Shown: positions 1 to 9,857 of the stretch, piece after piece
Layout: each line of letters opens with the position of its first letter
Position numbering within the stretch: position 1 is the first letter of the stretch
Source: Streptomyces albofaciens JCM 4342
GTDB taxonomy: Bacteria; Actinomycetota; Actinomycetes; Streptomycetales; Streptomycetaceae
Direction of reading: 5' to 3'
Assembly (NCBI RefSeq): GCF_008634025.1
Contig: NZ_PDCM01000002.1
Span: 372,001-436,000 of the forward strand
DNA: 64,000 bases
Translations under genes and position numbers: made by a program
Notes under the pieces: generated by a model
Database searches by the model: none
The model's input: the letters and a program-made list of their open reading frames with translations, nothing else
Told to the model about the DNA's origin: nothing

Positions 1-1909
1 CCAGGTCCCCGGTGCGGTAGATGCGGCCGAAGCCCTCGGGGCCGGCCACGAACCGCTCCGCCGTGAGCTCCGGCGCGTGCAGGTAACCGCGGGCCAGGCC
101 GACGCCCGCGATGCACAGCTCGCCCGGCACACCGATGGGGGCGAAGCCGCCGTTGGCGGTGCGCACGATGAGCTTGATGTTGTCGATGGGGCGGCCGATG
201 GGCACGGAGCGGGTGGAGTCCACGGCGTCGCAGTCGAAGTAGCTGACGTCGACGGCGGCTTCCGTGGGGCCGTACAGGTTGACCAGCAGGGCCTGCGGCA
301 GGGCGGCGCCGAAGAGCTCGACGTGGCTCACGGCCAGGGCCTCACCACTGGCGAACACCCGGCGCAGCGAGCCGAGCTTGCCGGCCGTGCCGGAGGCCTG
401 GGTGTACGTGAGGAAGGCGTGCAGCATGCTGGGGACGAAGTGCATGGTGGTGGCCCCGCTGCTCGCCACCCGCTCGGCGATCTGCTCGGGGTCCTTCTCG
501 GCCCCGTTGGGCAGGGTGGCGACCGACGCGCCCGCGATGGACCACCAGAAGATCTCCCACACCGACACGTCGAAGGTGAAGGGGGTCTTGTGCAGGATCA
601 CGTCGTCCGCGCCGAGCGGGTAGCCGCGCTGCATCCACCACAGCCGGTTGACGATGGCGCGGTGTTCCACCACGACGCCCTTGGGGCGGCCGGTGGAACC
701 CGAGGTGTAGATCACGTAGCAGGGGTCGTCGGGACCGGTGACGGGGGCGAGGTCGCCGTCCTGCTCGTGCCGGTTGGCGGGGTCGTCCAGGTCGAGCACC
801 GGGCGGGAGCCCAGGACGGGCGCCGTCTCGGCGGTCGCGAGCACGAGCTGCGTACCGCTGTGGTCGAGGAGGTACTCGATGCGGTTGCCGGGCAGCGTGG
901 GGTCGACCGGCAGATAGGCGCCGCCCGCCTTCAGCACGGCGTAGATCGCGGTGAGCATGGCCGCGGACCGGGGGACGCAGACACCCACGATGCTGCCGGC
1001 GGTCACACCGCGCTCGCGCAGGGTGCGGGCGAGCCGGTTGGCGTCCGCGTTGAGCTGGGCGTAGGTGGTGCCCGTACCGTCGGCGACCGCGATGCGGTCG
1101 CCGTGCTCGCGGGCTCGCTCCTCCAGGAAGGAGTGCAGCAGCCGGGTGTCCGGGAACGCGGCGTCGGTGTCGTTGAACACGCCGGTGATCTGGGCGAGTT
1201 CGGACTCGCTGGGCGCGCGCAGCGCGTCCGTCGTCGTGGCCGGGGCCGTGGTGACCGTGTGCAGGATCGCGCGGTAGGCGTCGAGGAGCCGGTCCGCGGT
1301 GGCCTCGGTGAACAGCGTCGGGTCGTAGCGCAGTTCGAGGCGCGGGGCGGAGCCCGTCACGAGCGTGAACAGCAGCGGGGTGCCGGCGCGGTCGGCGTCC
1401 TCGGGGCCGAGGTCACCGTCGACGGCGACCATGAAGTCCGTCGGCCGGCTGTCGGCGCGGTCGAGGACGAACGCGACGGGCACGTCGAGGTGGTCCGCCG
1501 CCCGGATGTACGCGGCGCGGACGGCACCGAGGAGCTGCTTGGCCTCGGTACCGGCCGGGACGGCCACCTCGACGGGGATCGCCCGGTTGGGCGTGCCGAA
1601 GGCCTGCGGCGGGGCCGGCAGGAAGACCACGATGTCGTCCCGGTCAGTGGTCCGGGCGGCGAGCAGCGCCAGCACCGTGGCGGCGACGGTGCGCAGGAGC
1701 ACCGGGTCGCCGGAGGTGATGCGGGCGAGTGCGGCCGTGGTGGCGGCGTCGAGGTCGGTGCGGCCGACCCGGTGTCCACCGGCGTCGGGACGCAGATGGT
1801 CCCTGATGACCTGGACGGGCTCGGTCCAGGTCTGCTGGAGGTTCTCCCAGTAGGCCTGCTGCGCGGGGTGGTTGCTGAGTGCCTGCTGGGCCTGCAGTGC
1901 GCTGGTCAT
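1..1909 (-). CDS. Non-ribosomal peptide synthetase, truncated C lobe plus Ser-type A domain (partial)
   Basis: The reading frame runs off the left edge with no stop. The ATG at 1909 follows a GAAGGA ribosome site and lies 9 bp after the stop of the upstream NRPS gene, so the two are cotranscribed. The first ~210 residues resemble only the C-terminal lobe of a condensation domain; no HHxxxDG motif is present. An adenylation domain follows with [11 protein letters not shown] (A3), FDVSVWE (A4), NLYGPTE (A5) and YRTGDL (A7) at the edge. Binding-pocket residues read by alignment to GrsA are D, V, W, H, F, S, L, V, D, which is the classic serine code. It should load L-Ser on a downstream carrier domain outside the window. 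The family and substrate are well supported; the role of the half C domain is unknown. Confidence 0.93.
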   Translation of the reverse strand, partial: MTSALQAQQALSNHPAQQAYWENLQQTWTEPVQVIRDHLRPDAGGHRVGRTDLDAATTAALARITSGDPVLLRTVAATVLALLAARTTDRDDIVVFLPAPPQAFGTPNRAIPVEVAVPAGTEAKQLLGAVRAAYIRAADHLDVPVAFVLDRADSRPTDFMVAVDGDLGPEDADRAGTPLLFTLVTGSAPRLELRYDPTLFTEATADRLLDAYRAILHTVTTAPATTTDALRAPSESELAQITGVFNDTDAAFPDTRLLHSFLEERAREHGDRIAVADGTGTTYAQLNADANRLARTLRERGVTAGSIVGVCVPRSAAMLTAIYAVLKAGGAYLPVDPTLPGNRIEYLLDHSGTQLVLATAETAPVLGSRPVLDLDDPANRHEQDGDLAPVTGPDDPCYVIYTSGSTGRPKGVVVEHRAIVNRLWWMQRGYPLGADDVILHKTPFTFDVSVWEIFWWSIAGASVATLPNGAEKDPEQIAERVASSGATTMHFVPSMLHAFLTYTQASGTAGKLGSLRRVFASGEALAVSHVELFGAALPQALLVNLYGPTEAAVDVSYFDCDAVDSTRSVPIGRPIDNIKLIVRTANGGFAPIGVPGELCIAGVGLARGYLHAPELTAERFVAGPEGFGRIYRTGDL

Positions 1910-1918
1910 CGGATCCTT

Positions 1919-4900
1919 CTAGAAAGAGAAATCGGCGTAGGCGGGGGTGACCGCGTCCTGGACTGCCGAAGGGCCGAACAAGGGGGTGTGCGGCGCTGTG
2001 TCGAGGTCGTCGATCAGCTCGGCCACACGGTGGAGCAGGTATTCCGCCGATGAGGCGGCGAACAGCGCGGTGCTGTACTCAAGTTCGAGCACCGTTCCCT
2101 CGGGGCGCTGGTACGCCTGCAGATTCAGGTCGAACCGGCAGGAGCCCGCGTGCAGGAGGTCGACGTCCACCCGTAGTCCGTCGCGGGTGAAGGTGTGGAA
2201 GTCGATGTTCTGGAGGGCGAAGAAGGCGTCCAGCAGCGGGAGCCGGGAGGTGTCGCGCGGCAGCCGCAGCCCGGTGACGACCCGCTCGAAGGGGTACGCC
2301 TGGTGTTCCAGGGCTTCCTGGTGCCGCTGGTGCGTGACGGCCAGCAGGTCGGCGAGCGTGGCCGGTTCCCCGGCGGTCAGGCGCAGGGCCGCGGTGTTGA
2401 CGAACATGCCCACGACCGACTCGAACTCGGGGTGCGTGCGGCCGCTCATGGGGCTGCCGATCACGATGTCGCGCTGTCCGGAGAGCCGCATCAGGGCGGC
2501 GCTGTACGCGGTGAGGAGCACGGCGAACGGGGTGGTGCCCGCACGGCCGGCGATCCGGGTGACCGCGTCGGCCCGCTCCGGCGTCAGGGCCAGGCGCAGC
2601 ACGTCGCCCGTCTCGGCCCGGACGGCCGGCCGGGGGTGGTCGGTGGGCAGTTCCAGGCGGGGCGGGTCGGCGAGCGTGGTCAGCCAGTAGTCCTCGTCCG
2701 CCTCGAAGAAGCCGTCCGCGAGCCGGTCGGCGAACCACCGCGAGGCGTCGGCGTACCCCCACTTGGGCTCCGGCACCGGTGCGCCGGAGAGCAGGTCGGT
2801 CAGCTCCTCCGCGACGATCCGCAGGGACACCCCGTCGAAGACGATGTGGTGGATGTCGAGGTAGAGCCGGTGGTGCGTGTCGTCGGCGCGTACGAGCAGC
2901 GCGCGGATCAAAGGGGCGTCGCCCAAGTCGAAGGGGCGCACGAACGCCTTCCGTACGGCCTGGTCGTCGCCGTGGGTGAGGGCGTCCGCCTCGGTCAGCC
3001 GCACCGTTGCCCCGGGGAGCACTTCCTGGCGCACGCCCTCGTCGGTGGTGACGAAGCGGGTGCGCAGGGCGTCGTGGCGGCGTACCAGCTCGGCCAGGGC
3101 GGCCCGGACCGCGTCGGCGGACAGCGGGCCCGAGATGTCCAGCCGGAGGGGGACGTTGTAGGCGACCGATGACGCGGAGACCTGGGCGTGGGTGTGCAGC
3201 CCGTGCTGCTGGGGGTGGAGAGCCGACGGCACACCGACGGGTGCGGGGTCGATGGGCGGCAGGCCGGGAGCGGGGGCGTCTCCGGCGGCCCGGCGTACGG
3301 CGTCCGCCATCTCGGCCAGGGTGCGGTTCGCGAACACCTCGGAGAAGGCGAGGTGCACGCCGTCGCGTACGGCCAGCCGTCCGATCAGCGCGCCGACGGA
3401 CAAGGAGTTGCCGCCGAGGGCGAAGAAGTCGTCGTCGGGGCCGAGGTTACGGCCCTTCAGGCGCAGCACCACATCCCAGAGTTCGGCGAGCTCCCGCTGT
3501 CCGGCGGGCAGGTCCGACCGGTCCGGGGCGTCGGCGGACGACGGCCCCGTGGAGTCCGGTGCGGGCAGGGCGGCCTTGTCGACCTTTCCGTTGGCGTTGA
3601 GCGGCAGCCGGTCCAGTACGACGAGCCGCTCCGGCCGCAGGTAGGCGGGCAGCCGCTCGGCGAGTGCGGCCTCGACGTCCTCCGCCGCCGTGCCTTCGGC
3701 GAGGACGGCATAGCCGAGCAGGTACCGGCCCGCCTCGTCGGAAGCGGCGACCACACACCCGTCGAGGATGCCGGGGCAGGCCATCAGGGCCGCCTCGACC
3801 TCCTTGACCTCCACCCGGTGGCCGCGGATCTTGACCTGGTCGTCCACCCGGCCGTGGAAGTGCAGCAGCCCTTCGGCGTCCTGGCTGACCCGGTCGCCGG
3901 TGCGGTAGCAGCGTTCGCCGTCGACGGTGACGAAACGTTCCTTCGTCATATCGGGGTTGCCCAGGTAGCCGCGGGCCAGCCCGCTGCCGCCCGTGTACAG
4001 CTCGCCCGTCGCGCCGACGGGCACCGGCCGGCGCTCCTCGTCCAGGACCACGACGGTCGTGCCCGCGATGGGACGGCCGATCGGAATGGCGCCCGGCTCG
4101 TCCCCGCTGACCTCGTACGTGGTGGTGAAGGTGGTGTTCTCCGTCGGTCCGTAGCCGTTGATCACCCGCAGTCCGGGGTGTGCGGCCCGCACCGTACGCA
4201 CGTGCCGCGCCGACAGGACGTCGCCGCCGACCACCACGGCGGACAGCCGCGCGAAGACGTCCGGGTCGGCGTCGACGGTCTGGCTGAACAGCGGGGCCGT
4301 CATCCACATCACGGTGATGGCGTTGTCGTGCAGGACCGCCTTCAACGCCGACGGGACGAGCAGCGTCTCCTTGTCCGCCACGTACAGCGTCGCGCCGTTG
4401 AGCAGGCAGCCCCAGATCTCGAACGTCGCCGCGTCGAACTCCAGGGCGCCGGTCAGCAGCAGCCGCTCCCGCTCGGAGAACCGGAAGAAACCGTTGTCCT
4501 TGACCAGCCGCACGATCCCCGCCTGCTCCACCATGACGCCCTTGGGACGCCCGGTGGAACCGGAGGTGAACATGACATAGGCGAGGGGCGATCCACCCTC
4601 GGCCGCGGGCCGGGCGGCGGGACCGGCCGGCGGGGTGGAGCCGGCGCGGGCCCCTTCGGCGACGAGCGTGTCGGGCGTGACGACACACATTCCGTCGGGC
4701 ACCGCCGGCGCGATCGCCTCTTCCAGCCCGGGTGCGCACACCAGTAACGGGGCACCGCTGTCACCGAGCATGTGAGCCAGGCGCTCACCGGGGAAGTCCG
4801 GGTTAACCGGCAGGTAGGCGCCGCCGGCGAGCACGATGGCCAGGGTGCAGACGATCGCGTCGGCCGACCGCGGGAAGGCCATCGCCACCAGCGTCTCCCG

Positions 4901-5083
4901 GCCCACACCCCGCGCGACGAGTCCGGCCGCCAGCCGGCCCGCACGCTCGCGGAGTTGACGGTAGGTCAGCCGGGTGTCGCCGTCGACCAGCGCGAGGGCG
5001 TCGGGACGGCGTTCGACCTGCTCCTCGAAGAGGTCTTCGATCAAGGGGTGGTGTGGACGGTGCGGCGTAAACGTCGCGGACAT
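1919..5083 (-). CDS. Non-ribosomal peptide synthetase A-T-C, Val-like A domain
   Basis: This 1054-residue protein has an adenylation domain (about 15-500, with [11 protein letters not shown] and the NGKVDK A10 lysine), a carrier domain (about 515-585, LGGNSLS phosphopantetheine site) and a condensation domain (about 600-1045, active motif HHIVFDG). Pocket residues read against GrsA are D, A, F, W, V, G, G, T, F, K. That is very close to a known valine code, so an aliphatic amino acid, probably Val, is inferred. There is no N-terminal C domain, so it looks like an initiation module. The C domain is at the very C terminus and must act on the next protein (starting at 1909), which itself begins with a truncated C lobe. 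The ATG at 5083 is preceded by AGGAAAGG. No MbtH, thioesterase or tailoring gene is visible on this side. Confidence 0.95.
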   Translation of the reverse strand: MSATFTPHRPHHPLIEDLFEEQVERRPDALALVDGDTRLTYRQLRERAGRLAAGLVARGVGRETLVAMAFPRSADAIVCTLAIVLAGGAYLPVNPDFPGERLAHMLGDSGAPLLVCAPGLEEAIAPAVPDGMCVVTPDTLVAEGARAGSTPPAGPAARPAAEGGSPLAYVMFTSGSTGRPKGVMVEQAGIVRLVKDNGFFRFSERERLLLTGALEFDAATFEIWGCLLNGATLYVADKETLLVPSALKAVLHDNAITVMWMTAPLFSQTVDADPDVFARLSAVVVGGDVLSARHVRTVRAAHPGLRVINGYGPTENTTFTTTYEVSGDEPGAIPIGRPIAGTTVVVLDEERRPVPVGATGELYTGGSGLARGYLGNPDMTKERFVTVDGERCYRTGDRVSQDAEGLLHFHGRVDDQVKIRGHRVEVKEVEAALMACPGILDGCVVAASDEAGRYLLGYAVLAEGTAAEDVEAALAERLPAYLRPERLVVLDRLPLNANGKVDKAALPAPDSTGPSSADAPDRSDLPAGQRELAELWDVVLRLKGRNLGPDDDFFALGGNSLSVGALIGRLAVRDGVHLAFSEVFANRTLAEMADAVRRAAGDAPAPGLPPIDPAPVGVPSALHPQQHGLHTHAQVSASSVAYNVPLRLDISGPLSADAVRAALAELVRRHDALRTRFVTTDEGVRQEVLPGATVRLTEADALTHGDDQAVRKAFVRPFDLGDAPLIRALLVRADDTHHRLYLDIHHIVFDGVSLRIVAEELTDLLSGAPVPEPKWGYADASRWFADRLADGFFEADEDYWLTTLADPPRLELPTDHPRPAVRAETGDVLRLALTPERADAVTRIAGRAGTTPFAVLLTAYSAALMRLSGQRDIVIGSPMSGRTHPEFESVVGMFVNTAALRLTAGEPATLADLLAVTHQRHQEALEHQAYPFERVVTGLRLPRDTSRLPLLDAFFALQNIDFHTFTRDGLRVDVDLLHAGSCRFDLNLQAYQRPEGTVLELEYSTALFAASSAEYLLHRVAELIDDLDTAPHTPLFGPSAVQDAVTPAYADFSF

Positions 5084-5590
5084 ACGGAAGGACCTTTCCT
5101 GTCACCTGCCGTGCGACCGCGTGCCGGGGGTCCCCCGGACGCTGACGCGATGGTGCAGAAGAGACGAAATGAGGAGGTCGAGACGGGCATAACGGCATTG
5201 CCCTCCAGGGTCCGCGGCAGCGGACGCAGGACAGGCATGCAAAGAAACGGTGAACGCAACGCGGCCGGATGCCCCACGGCATCTCGGGCGTTACGGGAAA
5301 GCGCTAGTGCTCGGTAGGTGAACCACAACACAGCGCATTGCGTGCTACGGGAATGTTGCCGCCACGACAAGATTTCGACAACGGTTTGTGCGCCCCCCTC
5401 GGTCGCCCAGAAATCGCTATCAACTTAACAGTCACACGGCGTCGCGCAATGTGATCGAAGACACACGCACCGCTCGGAGGGGCACCCGGGCGCCGGTTCG
5501 CCCGCCCCCGTCCTCCACCACGCCGGGCGAGCGGGCGCGACCGACTCGTCTCGCACCGGAGGCGACTTCGTGAAGTGAGGGGGGCGCAAT

Positions 5591-5641
5591 TCCTTGCCGC
5601 CTCCTTGCCAACTCCTTGCCGACTCCCTGCCGCCCCCTGCC
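5591..5641. promoter_or_regulatory. 11-bp-period direct repeats, SARP-operator-like
   Basis: Four consecutive 11-bp units start with TCCTTGCC or TCCCTGCC at 5591, 5602, 5613 and 5624. A fifth degenerate copy starts at 5634 (10-bp step). SARP-family activators bind heptameric direct repeats spaced 11 bp apart, one helical turn, in biosynthetic promoters. The array lies about 510 bp upstream of the NRPS start, further than is typical, and no -10 element is evident next to it. Operator function is therefore an inference. Confidence 0.45.
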
Positions 5642-6770
5642 GGCGCTCAATTCCCGGCCGGTCCGGGACTGGAGCAGCGCTCCGACCAGGCCTTCCGCCG
5701 GACCGGCCGGCCGAGCGGCGCGCGGGCCGGGCCGTGCGGTACGGCGCCGGATCAAGTTACTGTCCAGTCCGTGGATTCCGCCCGGCCCGCGGTCACCGCT
5801 CGGCTCGCGAATCGTGTCGTGACGTCCGGCCGTCCCCTTGCCCGCTGTCGCACAGACCCGGGAAATCGGTGGGTGCACGGCGGCCTTTTGCCGTCCATTC
5901 AGTTGGCCACTTGCACTCTTTAGAGGGGCCTGTCATTACGCGCGGGTAACCGGTCGCCGGAGTTCTTGGGCTGATCGATGACGGTGGCTTGTGGCGAGGG
6001 GCGCCGTTCGCCCTATGTCCAGAAGGTGGGTCTTATCGGAATCGCCGGTGGAGACCATCCGTTCAGCCTGCCGTCCAGGCCCCGGAGGAATGGGGTTCAC
6101 GATGTTGCTCGCCCATTTGCCTGCCCGATTTCCCGCCCATTCGCTCGCCGTTTTGCTCACCCCGTTCGGTTGCGCTGCGCCGCCGGGAGACCGGGGCGGC
6201 CCGGAAGGCCGTCGCCGAGCAATCTGGGATGGAACACCATGGGGTGGATCGGAGCGGGACCGGTGTCCTGCTCGGTGGGCTGTCCTTGCCGACAGTGGGG
6301 TCAGCGTCGCTCGGGGCGCTCCGCCGAGGAGCCGACGCGCGCCACCGACGGGCCCACCCGTAATGCGTCCTGGCCAAATGTGTCGGTCGGGGACGCGGCC
6401 GCGAAGCGGGTCGATACCGTGGCCTCGGTACGCACGCCAGGGTTCATTTCCTCTGCCCCCGACTGCCGGCCGACGCTCGTCAAGCCACTGTCGAAGTTAC
6501 ACAGGGCGCGCACGAGGAGTTCCGTACCGTGAGCGGAAACTCCCTTCATCGCCCGAAGCAAGGCGGAATCGCGCCACCTACGGAAACCGGTTCTTCCGCG
6601 ACGCACGACTGCCGAAGCTGGCGAATCCGGCAGAATAACCCGACGGCGCCGCCGAGTTCGCGGCGCCGCGAAAAGACCGGCACATTCATGGCATGTCCGA
6701 TCCGGATCCGTGCACGGGTGCCTCGAAGTATTTCCGCGCGTCCCGGCCACGGTCGGGCGCCCCGGTCCTG

Positions 6771-6826
6771 GTCGCACGTCCCGGGCCCGGTCGCGCATCC
6801 CGGGCCCGGTCGGGCGGCCCGGGACG
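6771..6826. repeat. Three 19-bp GC tandem repeats beyond the GH2 stop
   Basis: Units beginning GTCG and containing CCCGGGCCCG start at 6771, 6790 and 6809 (the last degenerate). They lie 11-66 bp past the stop codon of the leftward GH2 gene. Each unit is partly self-complementary (CCCGGG), so the stretch could form hairpins and help stop transcription, but it has no T tract. Confidence 0.4.
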
Positions 6827-6836
6827 CGCGGGGCGG

Positions 6837-9494
6837 TCAGCCTCCCGCCGCTGCTCCGGCGGCGATGACCTCGCGGTTGACGGCGCGGACGCGGGCGGGA
6901 TCGACCTTGAGCTTGCGCCGGTCGTACGTCCAGAAGCCGTTGAGTTCGTTCTCCAGGTCGGAGACCTGCGTGTAGATCGAGCCGGACAGGTTCCCGCCCG
7001 CCTGGCGCAGGTAGAAGGTGCGGGTGTTGTCGACGTACTTCCGGGTCAGCGCCTCCGTGTCGGCCACCCCGCTGTAGATCACGGTCGGGGTACCGGGCCA
7101 CATGTGGCCGGGGGTGCGCAGGGTGAAGCCGCCGTGTTCGCCGTCCATGGCGGCCCGGCGGTGATCGGGCACGGGCGGGTCGTCGTTGTTGTAGTCGTGA
7201 TGATCGATGATGTCGCCCTTGCCCGCGTCGCCCTTGGAGTTACAGCAGTTGACGCCGCTGTGCGCGTTGACGACGCGCGAGGGGTCGGCGGCCTTGACGG
7301 TCTCGGCGAGGCGGCCGGTGGCCTCGCGGTCCCACTCGCCCCAGCCCTCGTTGAAGACGATGTAGCCGCCGACGGCCGGGGAGTTGTGCGTCTGCTGCAT
7401 CATCTCCCGGCCCTGGTCGACGAACGCCCGCTGCCCCTGCTCGCCGGTGATGTCGCCGGAGACGAAGTCCTGCCACACCAGCAGTCCGAGCCGGTCCGCG
7501 TGGTAGTACCACCGGGGCGACTCGACCTTGATGTGCTTGCGTACCGCGTTGAAGCCGAGCCGCTTCTGCCCCTCCAGGTCGAAGCGGAGCGCGTCGTCGC
7601 TGGGCTGGGTGTAGAGGCCGTCCGGCCAGAAGCCCTGGTCCAGCATGGCGAGGGAGAAGAAGGGCTTGCCGTTCAGTACGAGCTTGGGGTGGCCGCCGAC
7701 CTTCTGTACGCCGATGGAGCGCATCCCGAAGTAGCTCTTGACGACATCCTTCGGCCCGCTGTCGCGCAGGGTGATTTCGAGGTCGTAGAGGTAGGGGTCG
7801 TCGGGTGACCACAGGTGCTGGTTCCGCACCTTCAGGCCGAGGTCGGCGTTGGCCGCTCCGGTGACCCTGCCGACCTCCCTGCCCTTCTTGTCCCGCGCCA
7901 CCGCCGTGACCTTCGCCCGCGCGGAGGCGTTGCGGGATTCCGCCCGTACCGTGAGGGTGCCGCTGCCGATGTCGGGGGTGCTGACGATCCTGTCGACGGC
8001 CGTTCTGGCGACGGGTTCCATCCAGACGGTCTGCCAGATGCCGGAGGACTGGGTGTAGAAGATGCCGCCGGGGCTCGGCGTCTGCTTGCCCTTCGGCTGG
8101 TCGCGGCCGCCGGTGTCGGTGACGCCGACGATGATCTCCTGCTTGCCGCCCCGGGTCAGCGCGTCGGTGATGTCGGCGCCGAAGCCGGTGTAGCCACCGG
8201 TGTGCTCGGCCACCAGGGTGCCGTTGACCCACACCCGCGCCGCGTAGTCGACGGCGCCGAAGTTGAGCTTGAGGCGCTGCGTCCTGCCGATGTGCCAGCT
8301 CTTGGGGACGGTGATGAGCCTGCGGTAGAACATGTGGTCCTCGTGCCGTTCGATCCCGGAGAGCTGCGACTCGACGGGGAACGGCACCGTGATCTTCTCG
8401 GCCAGTTCCTTGCCGAACGGGGGCTGCTCGCCCTCACGCGCACCGGCGAACTCCCAGCGCCCGTTGAGGTTCTTCCACTTCGCCCGCCGCTCCTGCGGAC
8501 GGGGGTACTCGGGCAGCGGATGGTCCGGATCGGCCTTGTCACCCCAGGTGGTGGTCAGCCGGTGGGTGGAGAGGTTCCCGGCAGAGCGGATCACCATGGG
8601 CACCCGCTTCCCACCGCTGGTCAGCCCGCCCTGGCCGTCGTACACGAAGCGCACCCGCTGGCCCTTCTGGACGGGACCGGCCGGCGTGAGCACCACGGAG
8701 CGCGGGTCGTCCGCATCCCGGACGGCCGACGCCACGGGCATGTCCGTGGAGTCGACCTCCAGCGTCAGGTGGTCCTTGAGTGCCCCGGTCACACGGGCCT
8801 CGTCCTCGAACGTCGCCCGCAGCCGGCGCCCGTCGGTGCCGACGGTGAGATCCACCGGGTACGGTTCGAAGCCGTCCGGGGGCGTGAAGGCCGACTCCGG
8901 GACCGGCTCCCTCTTGACGTCCGGCCCCTGCCAGCTCAGCACCATGTTGGAGCCGCCGGTGTCCTGGAACATCTCGAACCGGAAATCGTGCTGCCGGCCG
9001 GCGGCGAGTTCGACGGGTTCGCCCTTCACCTCGACGTCCCAGTCGGGCACCCAGTGGTCGATGACCGGCTTGCCGTCGATCAAGAGCCGGAAGCCGTTGT
9101 CCCCCTTGGCGAAGAAGGTGTACTTCCCGCTCCTGGGCACCTCGATCCTGCCGCTCCACCGCGCCGTGGTGTGCTCGGTACGTCCCGTGGTGATCCGGAA
9201 GGTGGAGCTCAGGTCGGGGAAGTCGACGGCCGGCTCCAGGGTCGTCCCGCCGAGCTCGGCGAAGTCACGGGCACCGGGCTTGGACATCCGGAAGTACTCG
9301 CCCTTGAGGCCGTGTGTGCTTGCATGCAGAGCCGCTGCCGGTTTTGCCGGTTCTGTCGTTTCTGCCGCGAGACCTGCAGCCTTGCCCACCGCCCGCGCGG
9401 GAGGCGCGAGGCTGCTGACGGGTAATGCGGCGGCGAGAACGAACAGCAGGGCGCAGAGCAGCAGTTGAGGAGTGGTGTGCAGGGAGCGTCTCAC
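6837..9494 (-). CDS. Secreted glycoside hydrolase family 2 protein with PA14 domain
   Basis: The start is set at GTG 9494, preceded by GGGAGA six bases away; the frame stays open further upstream without a better ribosome site. The 885-residue product opens with a Sec-type signal (VRRSLHTTPQLLLCALL, cleavage after PPARA). A PA14-like carbohydrate-binding domain follows (roughly 50-190), then a GH2 sugar-binding beta-sandwich, an Ig-like domain and a TIM barrel. The barrel has NEGWGEW near residue 715, where the Glu is the expected acid/base, and DGEHGG near 781 with a candidate nucleophile Glu. The fold and secretion are clear; the sugar specificity (galactoside, glucuronide or mannoside) cannot be told from sequence alone. 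It is transcribed convergently with nothing and stands alone behind its own promoter region. Confidence 0.9.
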   Translation of the reverse strand: MRRSLHTTPQLLLCALLFVLAAALPVSSLAPPARAVGKAAGLAAETTEPAKPAAALHASTHGLKGEYFRMSKPGARDFAELGGTTLEPAVDFPDLSSTFRITTGRTEHTTARWSGRIEVPRSGKYTFFAKGDNGFRLLIDGKPVIDHWVPDWDVEVKGEPVELAAGRQHDFRFEMFQDTGGSNMVLSWQGPDVKREPVPESAFTPPDGFEPYPVDLTVGTDGRRLRATFEDEARVTGALKDHLTLEVDSTDMPVASAVRDADDPRSVVLTPAGPVQKGQRVRFVYDGQGGLTSGGKRVPMVIRSAGNLSTHRLTTTWGDKADPDHPLPEYPRPQERRAKWKNLNGRWEFAGAREGEQPPFGKELAEKITVPFPVESQLSGIERHEDHMFYRRLITVPKSWHIGRTQRLKLNFGAVDYAARVWVNGTLVAEHTGGYTGFGADITDALTRGGKQEIIVGVTDTGGRDQPKGKQTPSPGGIFYTQSSGIWQTVWMEPVARTAVDRIVSTPDIGSGTLTVRAESRNASARAKVTAVARDKKGREVGRVTGAANADLGLKVRNQHLWSPDDPYLYDLEITLRDSGPKDVVKSYFGMRSIGVQKVGGHPKLVLNGKPFFSLAMLDQGFWPDGLYTQPSDDALRFDLEGQKRLGFNAVRKHIKVESPRWYYHADRLGLLVWQDFVSGDITGEQGQRAFVDQGREMMQQTHNSPAVGGYIVFNEGWGEWDREATGRLAETVKAADPSRVVNAHSGVNCCNSKGDAGKGDIIDHHDYNNDDPPVPDHRRAAMDGEHGGFTLRTPGHMWPGTPTVIYSGVADTEALTRKYVDNTRTFYLRQAGGNLSGSIYTQVSDLENELNGFWTYDRRKLKVDPARVRAVNREVIAAGAAAGG

Positions 9495-9857
9495 GCGGTG
9501 TCTCCCGTGCGGGGCGCCTCTGGCGCGCAGGCCCAGGCGATACGAAGAAGGAAACATAGTCAAACAGTTAGGCACAGCTGTCACCGCAAAACAACAGTTC
9601 TGCACGGGAATTGGCTGATGGCCGGGCCAGGCCGGGCTGGGCTGGGCCAGGGGCTGGGTGTACTTCGGGCCTTGCTCGCCCTCACTGCCCCTGGCCGGTT
9701 CCGGGCGGTCCCGACCCGTCACACACCGCACGGCAGGCATGCCGGAGGGGCGGGAGGCCGTGACCTCCCGCCCCTCCGGCATGCATCCGGCACACCTCCG
9801 GCGTATCTCCGGTACATCTCCAGCACACCCCGTCGAAGAACGGAAATCCCCGAACCG
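9495..9857. other. Intergenic region between GH2 and TetR genes
   Basis: No gene is supported. It holds the GH2 promoter region, a long hairpin at 9737-9784, and three 11-bp units starting CTCC at 9796, 9807 and 9818 whose significance is unclear. Confidence 0.6.
9737..9784. terminator. Perfect 21-bp inverted repeat (hairpin)
   Basis: Arms 9737-9757 and 9764-9784 are perfectly complementary with a 6-base loop. The site is 73 bp beyond the stop of the leftward TetR gene and upstream of the GH2 start. It has no T run, as is common for actinobacterial terminators, so a terminator for the TetR transcript is the likeliest role. Confidence 0.65.

Larger units (their letters stand above)
5084..6836. 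other. 1.75-kb stretch without a supported gene
   Basis: This lies between the NRPS start and the 3' end of the GH2 gene. Open frames exist on both strands (for example 5978-6532 plus, 6301-7101 minus, 5432-5878 minus). None shows a recognisable domain, a convincing ribosome site or normal residue composition. It presumably carries the NRPS promoter and leader; the 11-bp repeats at 5591-5641 are the one clear structured signal. Confidence 0.6.

Noticed and set aside
77..2053. 658-codon plus-strand frame over the NRPS, and a similar frame at 3188-4747
   Set aside because: They are antisense to well-supported adenylation and condensation domains; no start context or motif.
5978..6532. 184-codon plus-strand frame in the NRPS upstream region
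   Set aside because: Random-looking composition (many Arg/Pro/Cys), no ribosome site and no family match.
6301..7101. Possible gene or small peptide (for example starting near 6450, MNPGVRTEATVSTRF) beside the NRPS
   Set aside because: No recognisable domain, weak ribosome site, and the frame overlaps the GH2 3' end; not distinguishable from a chance frame.
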